Positions 8,722-17,466 of a stretch of DNA of 64,000 nt are shown here, piece by piece (within the stretch, counting starts at the first letter, position 1; each line of letters starts with the position of its first letter). Both the position numbers and the translations under genes were made by a program. Location: contig NZ_LQPC01000029.1 of NCBI RefSeq assembly GCF_002101705.1, forward strand, positions 176,676-240,675, in the 5' to 3' direction. This stretch comes from Mycolicibacterium iranicum. GTDB taxonomy: Bacteria > Actinomycetota > Actinomycetes > Mycobacteriales > Mycobacteriaceae. The notes below the pieces were generated by a model, which saw only the letters and a list, made by a program, of their open reading frames with translations, had not been told where the DNA came from and did not search any database.

Positions 8722-9531
8722 GTGACCGACGCCTACTACGAGCTCGTCGAGGGTGACGATCACCGTGGGGAACGGTTCGCCGCCTCCGAGCACGTCATCA
8801 GCACGTGGGGATCGTCCATGCAGAACGCCGCACCGGTGTCGGCGCTCCTGGTGCGGGCGATCGAGCATTGCGCGCCGCGCGACGATGCCCGCCTCAGCCG
8901 CGTCGTGATCGACCTTCTCGGACCCGTTCCTGTCGGCGACGAATTGTGGGTGCAGGCCCGCGTCGAGCGGCCGGGCCGCCAGATCGAGCTCCTTTGCGCC
9001 GACATGACCGCACCAGGCCCGGACGAGACGCCCCGACGGGTCGCGACGGCCTCAGCATGGCGGTTCCAGCGTTCAGAGACGATCACACTGCCCGAGACAC
9101 CCGTCGAGCCGATGCGGCCTGTGACCGAAGGGTATCGCCGGCTCCCCGAAGACGGCGGCGAACGCACCTACATCCAGAGCCTGGACTGGCGCTGGCTCAA
9201 CGACATCCTGCACAGCGTGCGGGCCGAGTGCTGGGTGATGCCGCTGGTCGATCTGGTGGCCGGGGAGACGATGACGCCGGCGCAGCGGTTGTTCGCCGTC
9301 GCCGACGTCGCCAACGGTATGGGAAGCCGCCTGGACCCGAGCCAGTACACCTTTCTCAACACCGACCTCGCGGTGCACATCCACCGCATGCCGCAGGGCA
9401 TCTGGATCGGTGTCCGCTCCGAAAACCACTACGGCGCTGACGGCGTCGGCATGTCTCGCGGCACGCTCTTCGACGAACGCGGACCCGTCGCCGCCATCCA
9501 GCAGGCGCAGCTGGTGCGCTCCCGCGCGTAG
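8722..9531 (+). CDS. acyl-CoA thioesterase-like double hot-dog protein
   Basis: Protein of 269 residues with the layout of the TesB-like/4HBT_3 thioesterase group: two hot-dog halves. The N-terminal half has GSSMQNAAPVSALLVRAIE and a middle strand VVIDLLGPVPVGDELWV. The C-terminal half has FLNTDLAVHIHRMPQGIWIG and GMSRGTLFDERGPVAAIQQ. Such proteins hydrolyse acyl-CoA, or act as non-catalytic hot-dog partners. I chose the GTG at 8722 because GGACGGGA lies just upstream and the preceding 21 codons look non-coding. The gene lies 18 bases before the thiolase-like gene and is probably cotranscribed with it. Confidence 0.72.
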   Translation: MTDAYYELVEGDDHRGERFAASEHVISTWGSSMQNAAPVSALLVRAIEHCAPRDDARLSRVVIDLLGPVPVGDELWVQARVERPGRQIELLCADMTAPGPDETPRRVATASAWRFQRSETITLPETPVEPMRPVTEGYRRLPEDGGERTYIQSLDWRWLNDILHSVRAECWVMPLVDLVAGETMTPAQRLFAVADVANGMGSRLDPSQYTFLNTDLAVHIHRMPQGIWIGVRSENHYGADGVGMSRGTLFDERGPVAAIQQAQLVRSRA

Positions 9532-9549
9532 ATCGAAAGGATTGACACG

Positions 9550-10695
9550 ATGCACGACGTCGCGATCATCGGGGTGGGCCTGCACCCCTTCGGCAGGTTC
9601 GAGGGCAAAACCGCGATGCAGATGGGTATCGATGCGATCACCGCCGCGGTCACCGACGCAGGCGTGTCCTGGAACGACATCCAGTTCGGCGTGGGCGGCA
9701 GTTGGACCGTCGCCAACCCGGACGCGATCGTCGGCATGGTCGGGCTCTCGGGCATCCCGTTCACGAATGTCTTCAACGCGTGCGCCACCGCGGCAAGCGC
9801 AACGAAGGCATGTGCGGACGGAATCCGGCTGGGAGACTACGACATCGGGATCGCCGTCGGCCTGGACAAGCATCCCCGAGGTGCGTTCACCGAGGATCCC
9901 GGGTTGGTCGGCATGCCGAGCTGGTACGCCGAGAACGGCCAGTATCTGACCACCCAGTTCTTCGGGATGAAGGCCAACCGTTACCTCCACGAGCACGGCA
10001 TCAGCCATCGGACGCTGGCGAAAGTGGTCAACAAGAACCTGCGCAACGGGGCACTGAACCCCAACGCCTTTCGGCGCAAGCCCATGGACGAGGACGCCAT
10101 CCTGGACTCCCCCATGCTCAATTACCCTCTGACGCAGTACATGTTCTGCTCCCCCGACGAGGGCGCCGCCGCTGTCGTGATGTGCCGGGCCGACCTGGCG
10201 CACAAGTACACGGACAAGCCGGTGTTCGTCCGCGCCGTCGAGGTGCGCACCCGCAAATACGGTGCCTACGAGGTCAACACCACCTTCGCGCCGGTCGACG
10301 AGGATGTGGCCCCGACGGTCTATGCGTCCCGCGCGGCATTCGAGAAGGCAGGCATCGAGCCGTCTGAGGTCGACGTGATCCAGTTGCAAGACACCGACGC
10401 CGGCGCCGAGATCATCCACATGGCCGAGGCCGGCTTCTGCGCAGACGGCGAGCAGGAGAAGCTGATCGCCGACGGCGCCACCGAGATCGGTGGGACGATG
10501 CCGGTCAACACCGATGGCGGTCTGCTCGCCAACGGTGAACCGATCGGGGCCTCCGGGTTGCGCCAGCTGCACGAGATCGTGCGCCAGCTGCGCGGCGAGG
10601 CCGGCGACCGCCAGATCCCCGGCGAACCGAAGGTCGGTTTCGCCCAGCTGTACGGCGCGCCCGGCACCGCAGGTGCCACCATCCTCACCACCTAG
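9550..10695 (+). CDS. thiolase-fold lipid-transfer protein (Ltp/SCP-x type), atypical active site
   Basis: Thiolase-superfamily protein of 381 residues of the non-specific lipid transfer (SCP-x/Ltp) group. The nucleophile-loop Cys is present (Cys78 in NACATAAS). However, the GHP motif is replaced by GEPIGASG (Glu330), and the usual second Cys in CxGG is replaced by QLYGAPGTAG (Tyr368). The two genuine thiolases in this window, at 20299 and 40732, keep both motifs. Steroid side-chain aldolases such as Ltp2 also lack the thiolase triad and use tyrosines, so a retro-aldol role is possible. Those enzymes need a DUF35 partner, and none is seen here. The hot-dog protein just upstream is the only likely partner. 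Its end overlaps the convergent FadE gene by 4 bases. Confidence 0.82.
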   Translation: MHDVAIIGVGLHPFGRFEGKTAMQMGIDAITAAVTDAGVSWNDIQFGVGGSWTVANPDAIVGMVGLSGIPFTNVFNACATAASATKACADGIRLGDYDIGIAVGLDKHPRGAFTEDPGLVGMPSWYAENGQYLTTQFFGMKANRYLHEHGISHRTLAKVVNKNLRNGALNPNAFRRKPMDEDAILDSPMLNYPLTQYMFCSPDEGAAAVVMCRADLAHKYTDKPVFVRAVEVRTRKYGAYEVNTTFAPVDEDVAPTVYASRAAFEKAGIEPSEVDVIQLQDTDAGAEIIHMAEAGFCADGEQEKLIADGATEIGGTMPVNTDGGLLANGEPIGASGLRQLHEIVRQLRGEAGDRQIPGEPKVGFAQLYGAPGTAGATILTT

Positions 10696-11864
10696 CGATA
10701 ACTCGGCTTGCCGAGGCCCAGGACGTACTGCGCGATCATGTTGCGGAACACCTCGAGCGTGCCGCCGTAGATGCCGACCAGCGGCGCGAATCGATAGATG
10801 TATTCGGCCGCGCCGTCGTCGGCGGAGCCGTCGGTACCGACCGGGAGCGCCGACGCGGTACCGAGAACATCCATCAGGTCCGGCGAGATGTCGCGCATGG
10901 TCTGTGCGAGCGCGACGCGGCCGAAAATGCTCGGCGCCGACAGCGATGCCTCCAGCCGGGCGACGCTGCGTCCCAGCCGATAGGCGACGGCACCGTCGTC
11001 GATGAGCCTGCGCCCCTGTGGGTCCGGGATGGCCGATTTCTCCGCGGCCTTGTCGACCGCGTGCGCCATGAACATCGCCTGGTGCATCATGATCGACACA
11101 TCCGCCAGACCGTCGTCGGCGGCGGCCACGTCACCGTGCTCGGCGTTGAGTGGCTCGCGCACCACGCTCCAGCCGCCGTTGACCTCGCCGAGGCGGTACC
11201 GGTCGTCGATCCGCACGTCGCTGTAGTACACGATGTTGGTGCGGTCGCCGTCGACGGTGCGGATGCCCTGGATCTCGATGCCGGGTGTGGCCAGCGGAAC
11301 CAGGAACATGGTGAGGCTCTTGTGTTTCGGGGCGCTCGGGTCGGTGTTGGTGATGAGGAAGACGTACTGGCAATTGTGCGCACCGGTGGTGAACATCTTG
11401 GAGCCATTAATGATCCACTGATCGCCGTCCCGCACGGCGCGGGTCTTGCAGGTCGCGACGTCCGATCCGCCCTCGGGCTCGGTGTAGCCCAGGCACATCC
11501 GGACGTGCCCGCTGTACACGCGGGGCAGCACCTCGGCCTTGAGCTCGGGCGATCCGAACTTCTCCACGGACTTCGCGATCATCGCGGTGGTGCCCGAGGT
11601 CACCCACGGCACGTGGGCACGTCGCTTCTCGAGCTCCCAGATCCGCCGCTCGACCCGGGTGAAAGCCCGCTCGGAGCCCACCTTCCAGTCGCGCTCCAGG
11701 TAGCCCGCTGCGCCGAGCGCGAGATGTACTCCCTCGTCGAAGTTGTCGCCGGTCTCCCGGTCACGCCGGATGACGTCCTCGGTGACGATTTCGCTCAGGA
11801 ACGACCGGAGCTCGTCCTGGAACTTCTGCTCGTCGTCGGACAGCTCGACCCGTGAGAAATCCAT
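10692..11864 (-). CDS. acyl-CoA dehydrogenase, large subunit of a heteromeric FadE pair
   Basis: FAD-dependent acyl-CoA dehydrogenase of 390 residues, putting an alpha-beta double bond into an acyl-CoA. Typical segments are CLGYTEPEGGSDVATCKT (flavin and substrate binding), WIINGSKMFTTGAHN and the C-terminal YGGTLEVFRNMIAQYVLG. In homotetrameric enzymes the last motif is usually YEGTSEIQ with a catalytic Glu; here that residue is Gly. Mycobacterial steroid FadE enzymes form alpha2beta2 complexes of two different chains. The second chain is encoded 3 bases upstream at 11868-12908, so the two probably assemble together. The end overlaps the convergent thiolase-like gene at a shared CTAG. Confidence 0.87.
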   Translation of the reverse strand: MDFSRVELSDDEQKFQDELRSFLSEIVTEDVIRRDRETGDNFDEGVHLALGAAGYLERDWKVGSERAFTRVERRIWELEKRRAHVPWVTSGTTAMIAKSVEKFGSPELKAEVLPRVYSGHVRMCLGYTEPEGGSDVATCKTRAVRDGDQWIINGSKMFTTGAHNCQYVFLITNTDPSAPKHKSLTMFLVPLATPGIEIQGIRTVDGDRTNIVYYSDVRIDDRYRLGEVNGGWSVVREPLNAEHGDVAAADDGLADVSIMMHQAMFMAHAVDKAAEKSAIPDPQGRRLIDDGAVAYRLGRSVARLEASLSAPSIFGRVALAQTMRDISPDLMDVLGTASALPVGTDGSADDGAAEYIYRFAPLVGIYGGTLEVFRNMIAQYVLGLGKPSYR

Positions 11865-11867
11865 GGC

Positions 11868-12908
11868 TTAGCTCCGCCCTTCGCGATCGGCGACGATTCC
11901 TGCGATGTACTTGGCCGTCACGCCCGGATCTCCGCCCGCGACTGCCCATCCCCTGGCCCGCACCAGGTAGGCGGTGGCCGCCGCCTCGGCGGAGACGCCG
12001 AGCCCACCCTGGACGTGGACGGACATCGTCGCGGCTTTGGCGGCCTCCTCGGCCATGAAAACGAACACCGACGGCGCCAGCTCCCGTCGCTCGTCGGGCT
12101 CGTTGTCGAGGAACCATGCGGCGCGGCGGGCCAGGTTGCGACCCGCCTGCACTGTGATCGCGATGTTGGCCAGCGGATGCGAGATGGCCTGGAGGGTGGA
12201 GATCGGGACGCCGAGGGTGAATCGGGTCTTGGAGAACTCCGCGGCGATCGTCATTGTCTCCTCGACGAGACCGACCAACGCGGCGCCGGTGAGTAGGCGC
12301 CATTCATCCAGCGCCCGTTGATATTCGGCCAGCGCGGCGGGGCCGCTGGCCAGCACGGTCTGGCTGTCCGCGGCAGCAGGATCGATCCACGCCATGGGTA
12401 GCTTGCCGATGTTGTCGACGCGCGCAGGTCGAGACGAGAACTGCACGAGCACGATGTCTGCACCGTCGCGAACAATGACGTGATCGGCAATCGAGCCGGC
12501 GGGAATCAAGCGGGCACCGTCGGAAGCGTCCTGCGCGGGATCGAGCGCGACCAGCTTCGTGCCGTTGACGACGTCGGCTTCCGACGAACCCATCCGAGCC
12601 ATGAGACGGGCGGCCACGACGTGGTCGATCCACGGCACCGGTGCCAGTGATCGCCCGATTTCCTCGGCCACCAGGGTGAGGTCGACCAGCGTCGCCCCGT
12701 CACCGCCGACGGACTCCGGCAGCGCCATCGTCGAGGCACCCATGGCGCACAAACGCTCCCACAGGTTCTTGTCGAACCCGGATTCCTCTGCCGCGCGTAC
12801 CGTTTCGATGGTGCAGCGGGTCGAGAAGAAGTCCTTGTAGGCCGCCTGCAGCGCCTGGTGATCCTCGGACAGGCTGTAATCAAGCCTGCGAAGCTCGTAA
12901 CGGTCCAT
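11868..12908 (-). CDS. acyl-CoA dehydrogenase, small partner subunit
   Basis: Acyl-CoA dehydrogenase-fold protein of 346 residues, shorter and more divergent than the neighbour at 10692. It shows the N-terminal helical domain (ETVRAAEESGFDKNLWERL), a middle strand domain with GSIADHVIVRDG, and a C-terminal helix with TLGVPISTLQAISHPLANI and HVQGGLGVSAEAAATAYL. This is the beta-subunit type seen in FadE26/27-like heterotetramers. I chose the ATG at 12908; its first base overlaps the stop of the amidohydrolase gene, which indicates translational coupling. The order amidohydrolase, small FadE, large FadE suggests one operon reading leftward from 17436. Confidence 0.83.
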   Translation of the reverse strand: MDRYELRRLDYSLSEDHQALQAAYKDFFSTRCTIETVRAAEESGFDKNLWERLCAMGASTMALPESVGGDGATLVDLTLVAEEIGRSLAPVPWIDHVVAARLMARMGSSEADVVNGTKLVALDPAQDASDGARLIPAGSIADHVIVRDGADIVLVQFSSRPARVDNIGKLPMAWIDPAAADSQTVLASGPAALAEYQRALDEWRLLTGAALVGLVEETMTIAAEFSKTRFTLGVPISTLQAISHPLANIAITVQAGRNLARRAAWFLDNEPDERRELAPSVFVFMAEEAAKAATMSVHVQGGLGVSAEAAATAYLVRARGWAVAGGDPGVTAKYIAGIVADREGRS

Positions 12909-13750
12909 CAGGATCCCTTCGGTCCGAAAAAGAATTCGTCGGCGTTGTTGTACAGATAGTTGTCCAGCACCTCGGGCGGCAGATCCAGTGCGAGGGCCTC
13001 GGGCACCACGCGACTCTGCCGCAGGACGGGCCAGTCGGAGGCGAAGATGACCTTGTTCTTGCCGCGCGTCCGCATGTAGTGGAGAAGGCTGGCCGGCAGC
13101 CGTTTCGGTGACCATGCCGAGGTCATGATGCGCAGGTTGGCGTACTTGATCAGGAGCCGGATCGCGAGATCCCACCACGGGTCGGCACCGTGGATCATGC
13201 ACAACTTCAGTTCGGGGAACCGCACACACACCCGGTCGAGATGGATGGGGTTCTGCACTTCGCCGGGGATCGGCGGTCCGGGCAGCCCGGTGTTGATGCA
13301 CAGGGGCAGTTCGAGTTCCGCGCACTTGGTGTAGAGCGGGTAGTACACCGCGTCACTCGGTGGGTACATGCCGTCACCCCAGAAACTCGGCCCCACCGCG
13401 GCGTAGGCGACGGGAAGCCCGGCCACGACGGAGGTCAGTTCACGCAGCGACGGCATCGGGCGCAGCAGGTTCACCCCGCCGATCGCCAACGCGAACTTGT
13501 CGGGCCTCTCCTCGGCGAACTGGCGCGCGGTCACCGACGGCTTCACGAGATTGTCCATCAGGATGGCCTTCTCGACGCCGTGTTCGGCCATCTCGTCGAG
13601 CAGCGCCGGGAGTTCGACCTGGTCGTAGAGCGACTTCGGCCCCTTGAAGTAGTCGTCACGGACCTTGCGCATGAACTCCGGCTGCGAGGCCGTCTCGCCG
13701 AAGTGCACATTGACCAGGCAGTCAATGACACGGTTGACTTTCTGCGTCAC
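12908..13750 (-). CDS. amidohydrolase family 2 protein (metal-dependent hydrolase or decarboxylase)
   Basis: TIM-barrel amidohydrolase-2 protein of 280 residues. Late-barrel motifs are clear: LKLCMIHGADPWWDLAIRL (metal His) and KVIFASDWPVL (catalytic Asp of the SDWP type). The N-terminal metal motif, normally HxH, reads IDCLVNVHFGE and keeps only one His, so metal binding may differ from the family norm. I chose the GTG at 13750, which overlaps the stop of the upstream CoA ligase by 4 bases (GTGA). Family members hydrolyse or decarboxylate cyclic and aromatic acids. The position between a CoA ligase and an acyl-CoA dehydrogenase pair suggests that it acts on a CoA thioester or a ring-cleavage product. 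Confidence 0.78.
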   Translation of the reverse strand: MTQKVNRVIDCLVNVHFGETASQPEFMRKVRDDYFKGPKSLYDQVELPALLDEMAEHGVEKAILMDNLVKPSVTARQFAEERPDKFALAIGGVNLLRPMPSLRELTSVVAGLPVAYAAVGPSFWGDGMYPPSDAVYYPLYTKCAELELPLCINTGLPGPPIPGEVQNPIHLDRVCVRFPELKLCMIHGADPWWDLAIRLLIKYANLRIMTSAWSPKRLPASLLHYMRTRGKNKVIFASDWPVLRQSRVVPEALALDLPPEVLDNYLYNNADEFFFGPKGS

Positions 13751-15378
13751 GGCTGCACCGCCAGTTTGCCCTGCTGCGCCACATGGCTTTTCGCCCACCG
13801 GTAGTCGGCCTTGCCGTTGCCCAGCCTGCGTACCTGCTCGACGAAGACGAATTCTTTCGGCGTCTTGAAGCGTGCCAATTCCGAGGTGCACGCCGCCCGC
13901 AGCGTGTCGGAATCGACCACAGCCTCGGGGGCCTTCTGAACGAGGGCCACGATCTCCTGCCCCCAGCGCTCGCTGTCGCGGCCGACCACCAGCGCGTCGA
14001 CCACCCCGGGTTGTGCGCGCAACACCGCCTCGACCTCCTCGACGAAAACCTTCTCCCCGCCGGTGTTGATCACCAGCGAGTCCCGGCCGAACAGCCGCAA
14101 CGTCCCGTCGGACTCCAGTGACGCGCGGTCACCGGACACCACGACCCGTACACCGTCGACCACGGGAAAGGTCTTCTGTGTTGCGACGGGATCATCGAAG
14201 TAGCCCAATGGAATTCGGCCCACCCTGACGACCCACCCCACCTCGGCCTCCCCCGGTTCGACGAACCGGCTCAGATCCTCCGAAACCACCGTGCCGCCCT
14301 CGCGGAGGTCGAATGTCTCGCGGTGGGAGCCGCGCTGGTTGTGCCCGAAGCCCATGTTCCCGGTCTCCGAGGAGCCGTACCCGTTGATGATGGTCACGTG
14401 CGGAAGCTTCTCGAGCAATGCCGCGACATGCCTGGGATTCGTTGCGGCGCCACCGGTTCCGATGGCATAGAGCGAGGCGAGATCGTAATCCCGTCGCTGG
14501 AGCTCCACGATCAACGGCGCGGCATATGCGTCGCCGACCATCGTCATCAGGCCTGCTTTCTCGCGTTCGGCGGTCTGCCACACTCGCTGCGGATCAAACC
14601 TCGCCCGATCGTCGTAGACGACGACAGGCAGGCCCGCGAGCGCGCCGGAGAAGACCGTCCACAGCCCGGCGGCGTGCATCAGTGGCGACACCGCAAACCA
14701 CGGGGCGCCGGTATTGCCGGCCACCTTCGTGTGGATTTCGGCCGCCGACTCGTGATCGGCGCCCACCATCGAGGACACATAGGTGTCGCTCTGGCGCCAC
14801 AGCACGCCCTTGGGCCGTCCGGTCGTGCCTCCGGTGCAGTACATGATCAGATCGTCCGGGGAACCGGTGATGCGTCGATCCGGATCACCCTGCGCGACAG
14901 CGTCGTCCAGCGGGACCGCACCGCCGAGACCGGCCGCGTCGCTGCCGTCGTCGACCTCGATCAGCAGTTCGCACCCCGGCGGCGGCAGAACGTGCGCGAA
15001 TTTCGCGCCGAGCGCCCTGTGGTAGACGACCGCGCGGGGTTTGACGTAGTCGAGCAGTTCGGCCACTTCGCGCGGCGTGTAGTGGTGGTTCACGTTGACC
15101 GGTACCGTGCGGGCCTTCAGGGCGCCCACCACGAGTTCCGGGTACCGGTCGTTGTACATGAACAGCGCGACGCGATCCTGTCCGCACTCCCAGTTGTCCA
15201 GCTCGTGCCGTTCCCTGTGTACGCCAAATCCGCGGCCGGCCAGGAAGTTCGCGAAGCGGCGGGTGCGTTGTGCCATCTCGCCGTAGGTGGTTCTGCGGTC
15301 CCCGCAGACGAGCATCGTCCGGTCCGGTATGACGTCGGCGATGGCGTCGACGATATCGCCTATCGTCCACTCGCTCAT
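13747..15378 (-). CDS. acyl-CoA synthetase (FadD, FadD19-like)
   Basis: AMP-forming acyl-CoA ligase of 543 residues that activates a carboxylic acid with ATP and CoA. The P-loop-like motif is YCTGGTTGRPKGVLWRQ, the adenine segment INGYGSSETGN, and the hinge GRDSLVINTGGEKVFVEEVE. The C-terminal lysine loop is GNGKADYRWAK. The layout is close to FadD19/FadD17 of the mycobacterial steroid side-chain pathway, though the substrate is not provable from sequence. ATG 15378 follows the upstream amidohydrolase stop by one base. The downstream amidohydrolase start overlaps its stop. A paralogue ends at position 104. Confidence 0.88.
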   Translation of the reverse strand: MSEWTIGDIVDAIADVIPDRTMLVCGDRRTTYGEMAQRTRRFANFLAGRGFGVHRERHELDNWECGQDRVALFMYNDRYPELVVGALKARTVPVNVNHHYTPREVAELLDYVKPRAVVYHRALGAKFAHVLPPPGCELLIEVDDGSDAAGLGGAVPLDDAVAQGDPDRRITGSPDDLIMYCTGGTTGRPKGVLWRQSDTYVSSMVGADHESAAEIHTKVAGNTGAPWFAVSPLMHAAGLWTVFSGALAGLPVVVYDDRARFDPQRVWQTAEREKAGLMTMVGDAYAAPLIVELQRRDYDLASLYAIGTGGAATNPRHVAALLEKLPHVTIINGYGSSETGNMGFGHNQRGSHRETFDLREGGTVVSEDLSRFVEPGEAEVGWVVRVGRIPLGYFDDPVATQKTFPVVDGVRVVVSGDRASLESDGTLRLFGRDSLVINTGGEKVFVEEVEAVLRAQPGVVDALVVGRDSERWGQEIVALVQKAPEAVVDSDTLRAACTSELARFKTPKEFVFVEQVRRLGNGKADYRWAKSHVAQQGKLAVQP

Positions 15379-15379
15379 T

Positions 15380-16597
15380 TCAGGCTGTGACGTTCGCGCC
15401 GATGAGCGTGAGAGCGTTGTCCCGCATCACTTTTCGGGTGTCCTCGTAGCTGAACTCAGGGAATTGCGGGATGTCCGCGGTGAACGATGTCGGGTCCGCC
15501 AAGCCTTCGCCGTGCGGCCAGTCCGAACCGAACAGGATCTTGTCGACCCCGATGGTCTCGGCGAGCAGCTTGACATCGTCCTCGTAGTACGGAGCGATCC
15601 ACACGTTGTTCTTCAACTGCTCGACCGGGTCTTCCTGATAGTGGTACGGCGCATTGTTGGCGGACTTCTTGAGCCGCTTGATCAGCCGGTACACGAAGTA
15701 CGAGCCGTTCTCGATGCTGGCCACTTTGAGCTTCGGATGCCGGGTGAAGACCTGGTGGACGATCATCGAGGCGATGCTGTCGTGAATGGCGCGGTCGTCC
15801 ATCAGCACCATGTCCAGCGGATCGCGCTTCCCGAAGCCTTTGAACACTCCACTGCCGCCCCACAGCGCCGGCACGGCCATGTACCCCGAATCCGAGAGGT
15901 GGAAGACGACGACGGTGCCGGCTTCGGCCAGGCGTGCCCACACCGGGTCATGGACCGGGTCGCCCAGAGACCGCGGCCGCACCTCGCCCGGCACCGGCGC
16001 GGGACGTACACAGACGATCTTCGCGCCGCGGCTGTGCACGAATTCGACCTCTTCGACCGCCTTGTCCGGATCGGCCAGCGAGATGATCGGGGCCGACAGA
16101 AAACGGTGGTCCGGACGGTCGAAGCCCCAGTCCTCGTCGAGCCACAGGTTGAACGCGTGCACCGAGGCCATCGTGGCCTCGATGTCATGCTTGAGCCCCT
16201 CCTCGACGCCGCAGGCGAATGTGGGCAGCATGAATACCGTTTCGAGGTTCTGTTTGTCCAAAATCTTCACCCGGGCATCGCGGTCCTGGTACTCGGGATG
16301 ATCTCCGAGCCGGTCCACCTTGAACAACGACGCCGGGTTCACTCCCTCGGGGATCTCCCCGCGGAACAGCAGATCCAGACAACCCGGCTCGATGATGGGA
16401 TCGAACGTCGGATTGGGAATGAAGTGGTTGACCACGCCGCCGAACAGCGCCAGCGTGCGCTTGCCGTCCTGAACCATCTGCACGCCGCGACTCCTGAATT
16501 CCTTCGGCAGGTGTCTGGTGAACGCGTCGAGCGGTTCGTAGTAGTGGTTGTCGACGTCGATTGCCCGGTAGTCCAAGGGCTGTGGCGTGGTGGTCAT
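15380..16597 (-). CDS. amidohydrolase family 2 protein
   Basis: Second amidohydrolase-2 TIM-barrel protein, 405 residues, distinct from the one at 12908. It starts with DYRAIDVDNHYYEPLDAF, carrying the DxH...E pattern common in actinobacterial COG2159 proteins. Later VVVFHLSDSGYM, MIVHQVFTRHPKLKVASIENG and KILFGSDWPHGEG give the remaining metal and catalytic positions. I chose the ATG at 16597, which overlaps the upstream crotonase stop (ATGA). It is the second gene of the leftward operon: crotonase, this gene, CoA ligase, amidohydrolase, FadE pair. Two amidohydrolases flanking a CoA ligase hint at hydrolytic ring opening or decarboxylation within a CoA pathway. Confidence 0.8.
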   Translation of the reverse strand: MTTTPQPLDYRAIDVDNHYYEPLDAFTRHLPKEFRSRGVQMVQDGKRTLALFGGVVNHFIPNPTFDPIIEPGCLDLLFRGEIPEGVNPASLFKVDRLGDHPEYQDRDARVKILDKQNLETVFMLPTFACGVEEGLKHDIEATMASVHAFNLWLDEDWGFDRPDHRFLSAPIISLADPDKAVEEVEFVHSRGAKIVCVRPAPVPGEVRPRSLGDPVHDPVWARLAEAGTVVVFHLSDSGYMAVPALWGGSGVFKGFGKRDPLDMVLMDDRAIHDSIASMIVHQVFTRHPKLKVASIENGSYFVYRLIKRLKKSANNAPYHYQEDPVEQLKNNVWIAPYYEDDVKLLAETIGVDKILFGSDWPHGEGLADPTSFTADIPQFPEFSYEDTRKVMRDNALTLIGANVTA

Positions 16598-17436
16598 GAC
16601 GTCTCCTCCTCGAGGGGCGGGAAGCCGGGCGGTCGCTTTTCGAAGAATGCGGTGATGCCTTCGATGAAGTCCGGCCGCAGCATCGACTCGTGCATCAGTT
16701 TCTCCGCATCGGCACTGGCCTCGTGGACGTTTCGCAAAGCATCCCGGTAGATCTGACGCTTGATCACCGCAAGGGAGCTCGGCGCGCAGTTGCGCGCCAT
16801 GTCTTGCGCGTAGGCGAGGGCCTGCGGCAGCAGATCCTCGGGCGCGAAGACGTCCTTGACGAGACCGAGTTCCTTGGCCTCCTCGGCGAAGAACGTGCGG
16901 CCCGACAGCAGTAGATCGAGCGCCGCGCCCCAGCCGACCACCTTCGGCAGAATCCAAGAAATGCCGTATTCGGCGATGAGGCCGCGCCGGGAGAAGGCGG
17001 TGGTGAACTTCGCGCCTGCCGCGGCGAAACGCACGTCGCACATCAGGGCCTGCGTGAGACCGATGCCGGCACACGCGCCGTTGATGGCTGCGATCAACGG
17101 CTTCCGCAGTTCGGTGACAAAGTGCGGGTGACGTTCGCCGACGAGCGCAGTGACGTCGGCGTCTCCGTTGGTGCTTGCGCCTCCGATCGTGTCGAGGTCG
17201 CCCATGTCGGCGCCCGCGCAGAACGCCCGGCCGTTGCCCGTGAGCACGATGACCCGGACAGCGGGGTCGGCCTCGGCGCGATCGATGCACTGGTAGAACG
17301 CGCGTGCGAGGCCGCCACCCCAGGAATTCATCCGATCCGGTCGGTTGAGGGTGAGCACCGCGACACCGCTGTCGAGGATCTCGTAGAGCACCGGTTCAGC
17401 GCTGGCGGGCTCCGCGACGCGATCGACAGCGCTCAC
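16594..17436 (-). CDS. enoyl-CoA hydratase/isomerase (crotonase family)
   Basis: Crotonase-fold protein of 280 residues acting on acyl-CoA, typically adding water to a 2-enoyl-CoA. The oxyanion-hole strands are GRAFCAGADM and GACAGIGLTQAL, and the active-site region is SRRGLIAEYGISWILPKVVG, which keeps one of the expected Glu positions. The C-terminal helix includes FIEGITAFFEKRPPGF. The GTG start at 17436 has GGAGGTA a few bases upstream. It is the first gene of the leftward operon, 30 bases downstream of the partial palindrome at 17467-17487, so it is probably under the same regulator as the P450 promoter. Confidence 0.87.
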   Translation of the reverse strand: MSAVDRVAEPASAEPVLYEILDSGVAVLTLNRPDRMNSWGGGLARAFYQCIDRAEADPAVRVIVLTGNGRAFCAGADMGDLDTIGGASTNGDADVTALVGERHPHFVTELRKPLIAAINGACAGIGLTQALMCDVRFAAAGAKFTTAFSRRGLIAEYGISWILPKVVGWGAALDLLLSGRTFFAEEAKELGLVKDVFAPEDLLPQALAYAQDMARNCAPSSLAVIKRQIYRDALRNVHEASADAEKLMHESMLRPDFIEGITAFFEKRPPGFPPLEEETS

Positions 17437-17466
17437 CGACGTACCTCCTCAGGCGGATAGATGCAC

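Noticed and set aside
9073..10572. Open frame of 499 codons on the minus strand across the hot-dog and thiolase-like genes
   Set aside because: Low-complexity Arg/His/Gly-rich translation typical of the antisense of GC-rich coding DNA; both plus-strand genes have clear family motifs.
15287..16750. Open frame of 487 codons on the plus strand opposite the second amidohydrolase
   Set aside because: His/Arg/Val-rich shadow without any motif.
15380..17290. Extension of the second amidohydrolase upstream to 17290
   Set aside because: The extra part lies in the wrong frame of the crotonase gene; ATG 16597 overlaps its stop and starts at the family N terminus.
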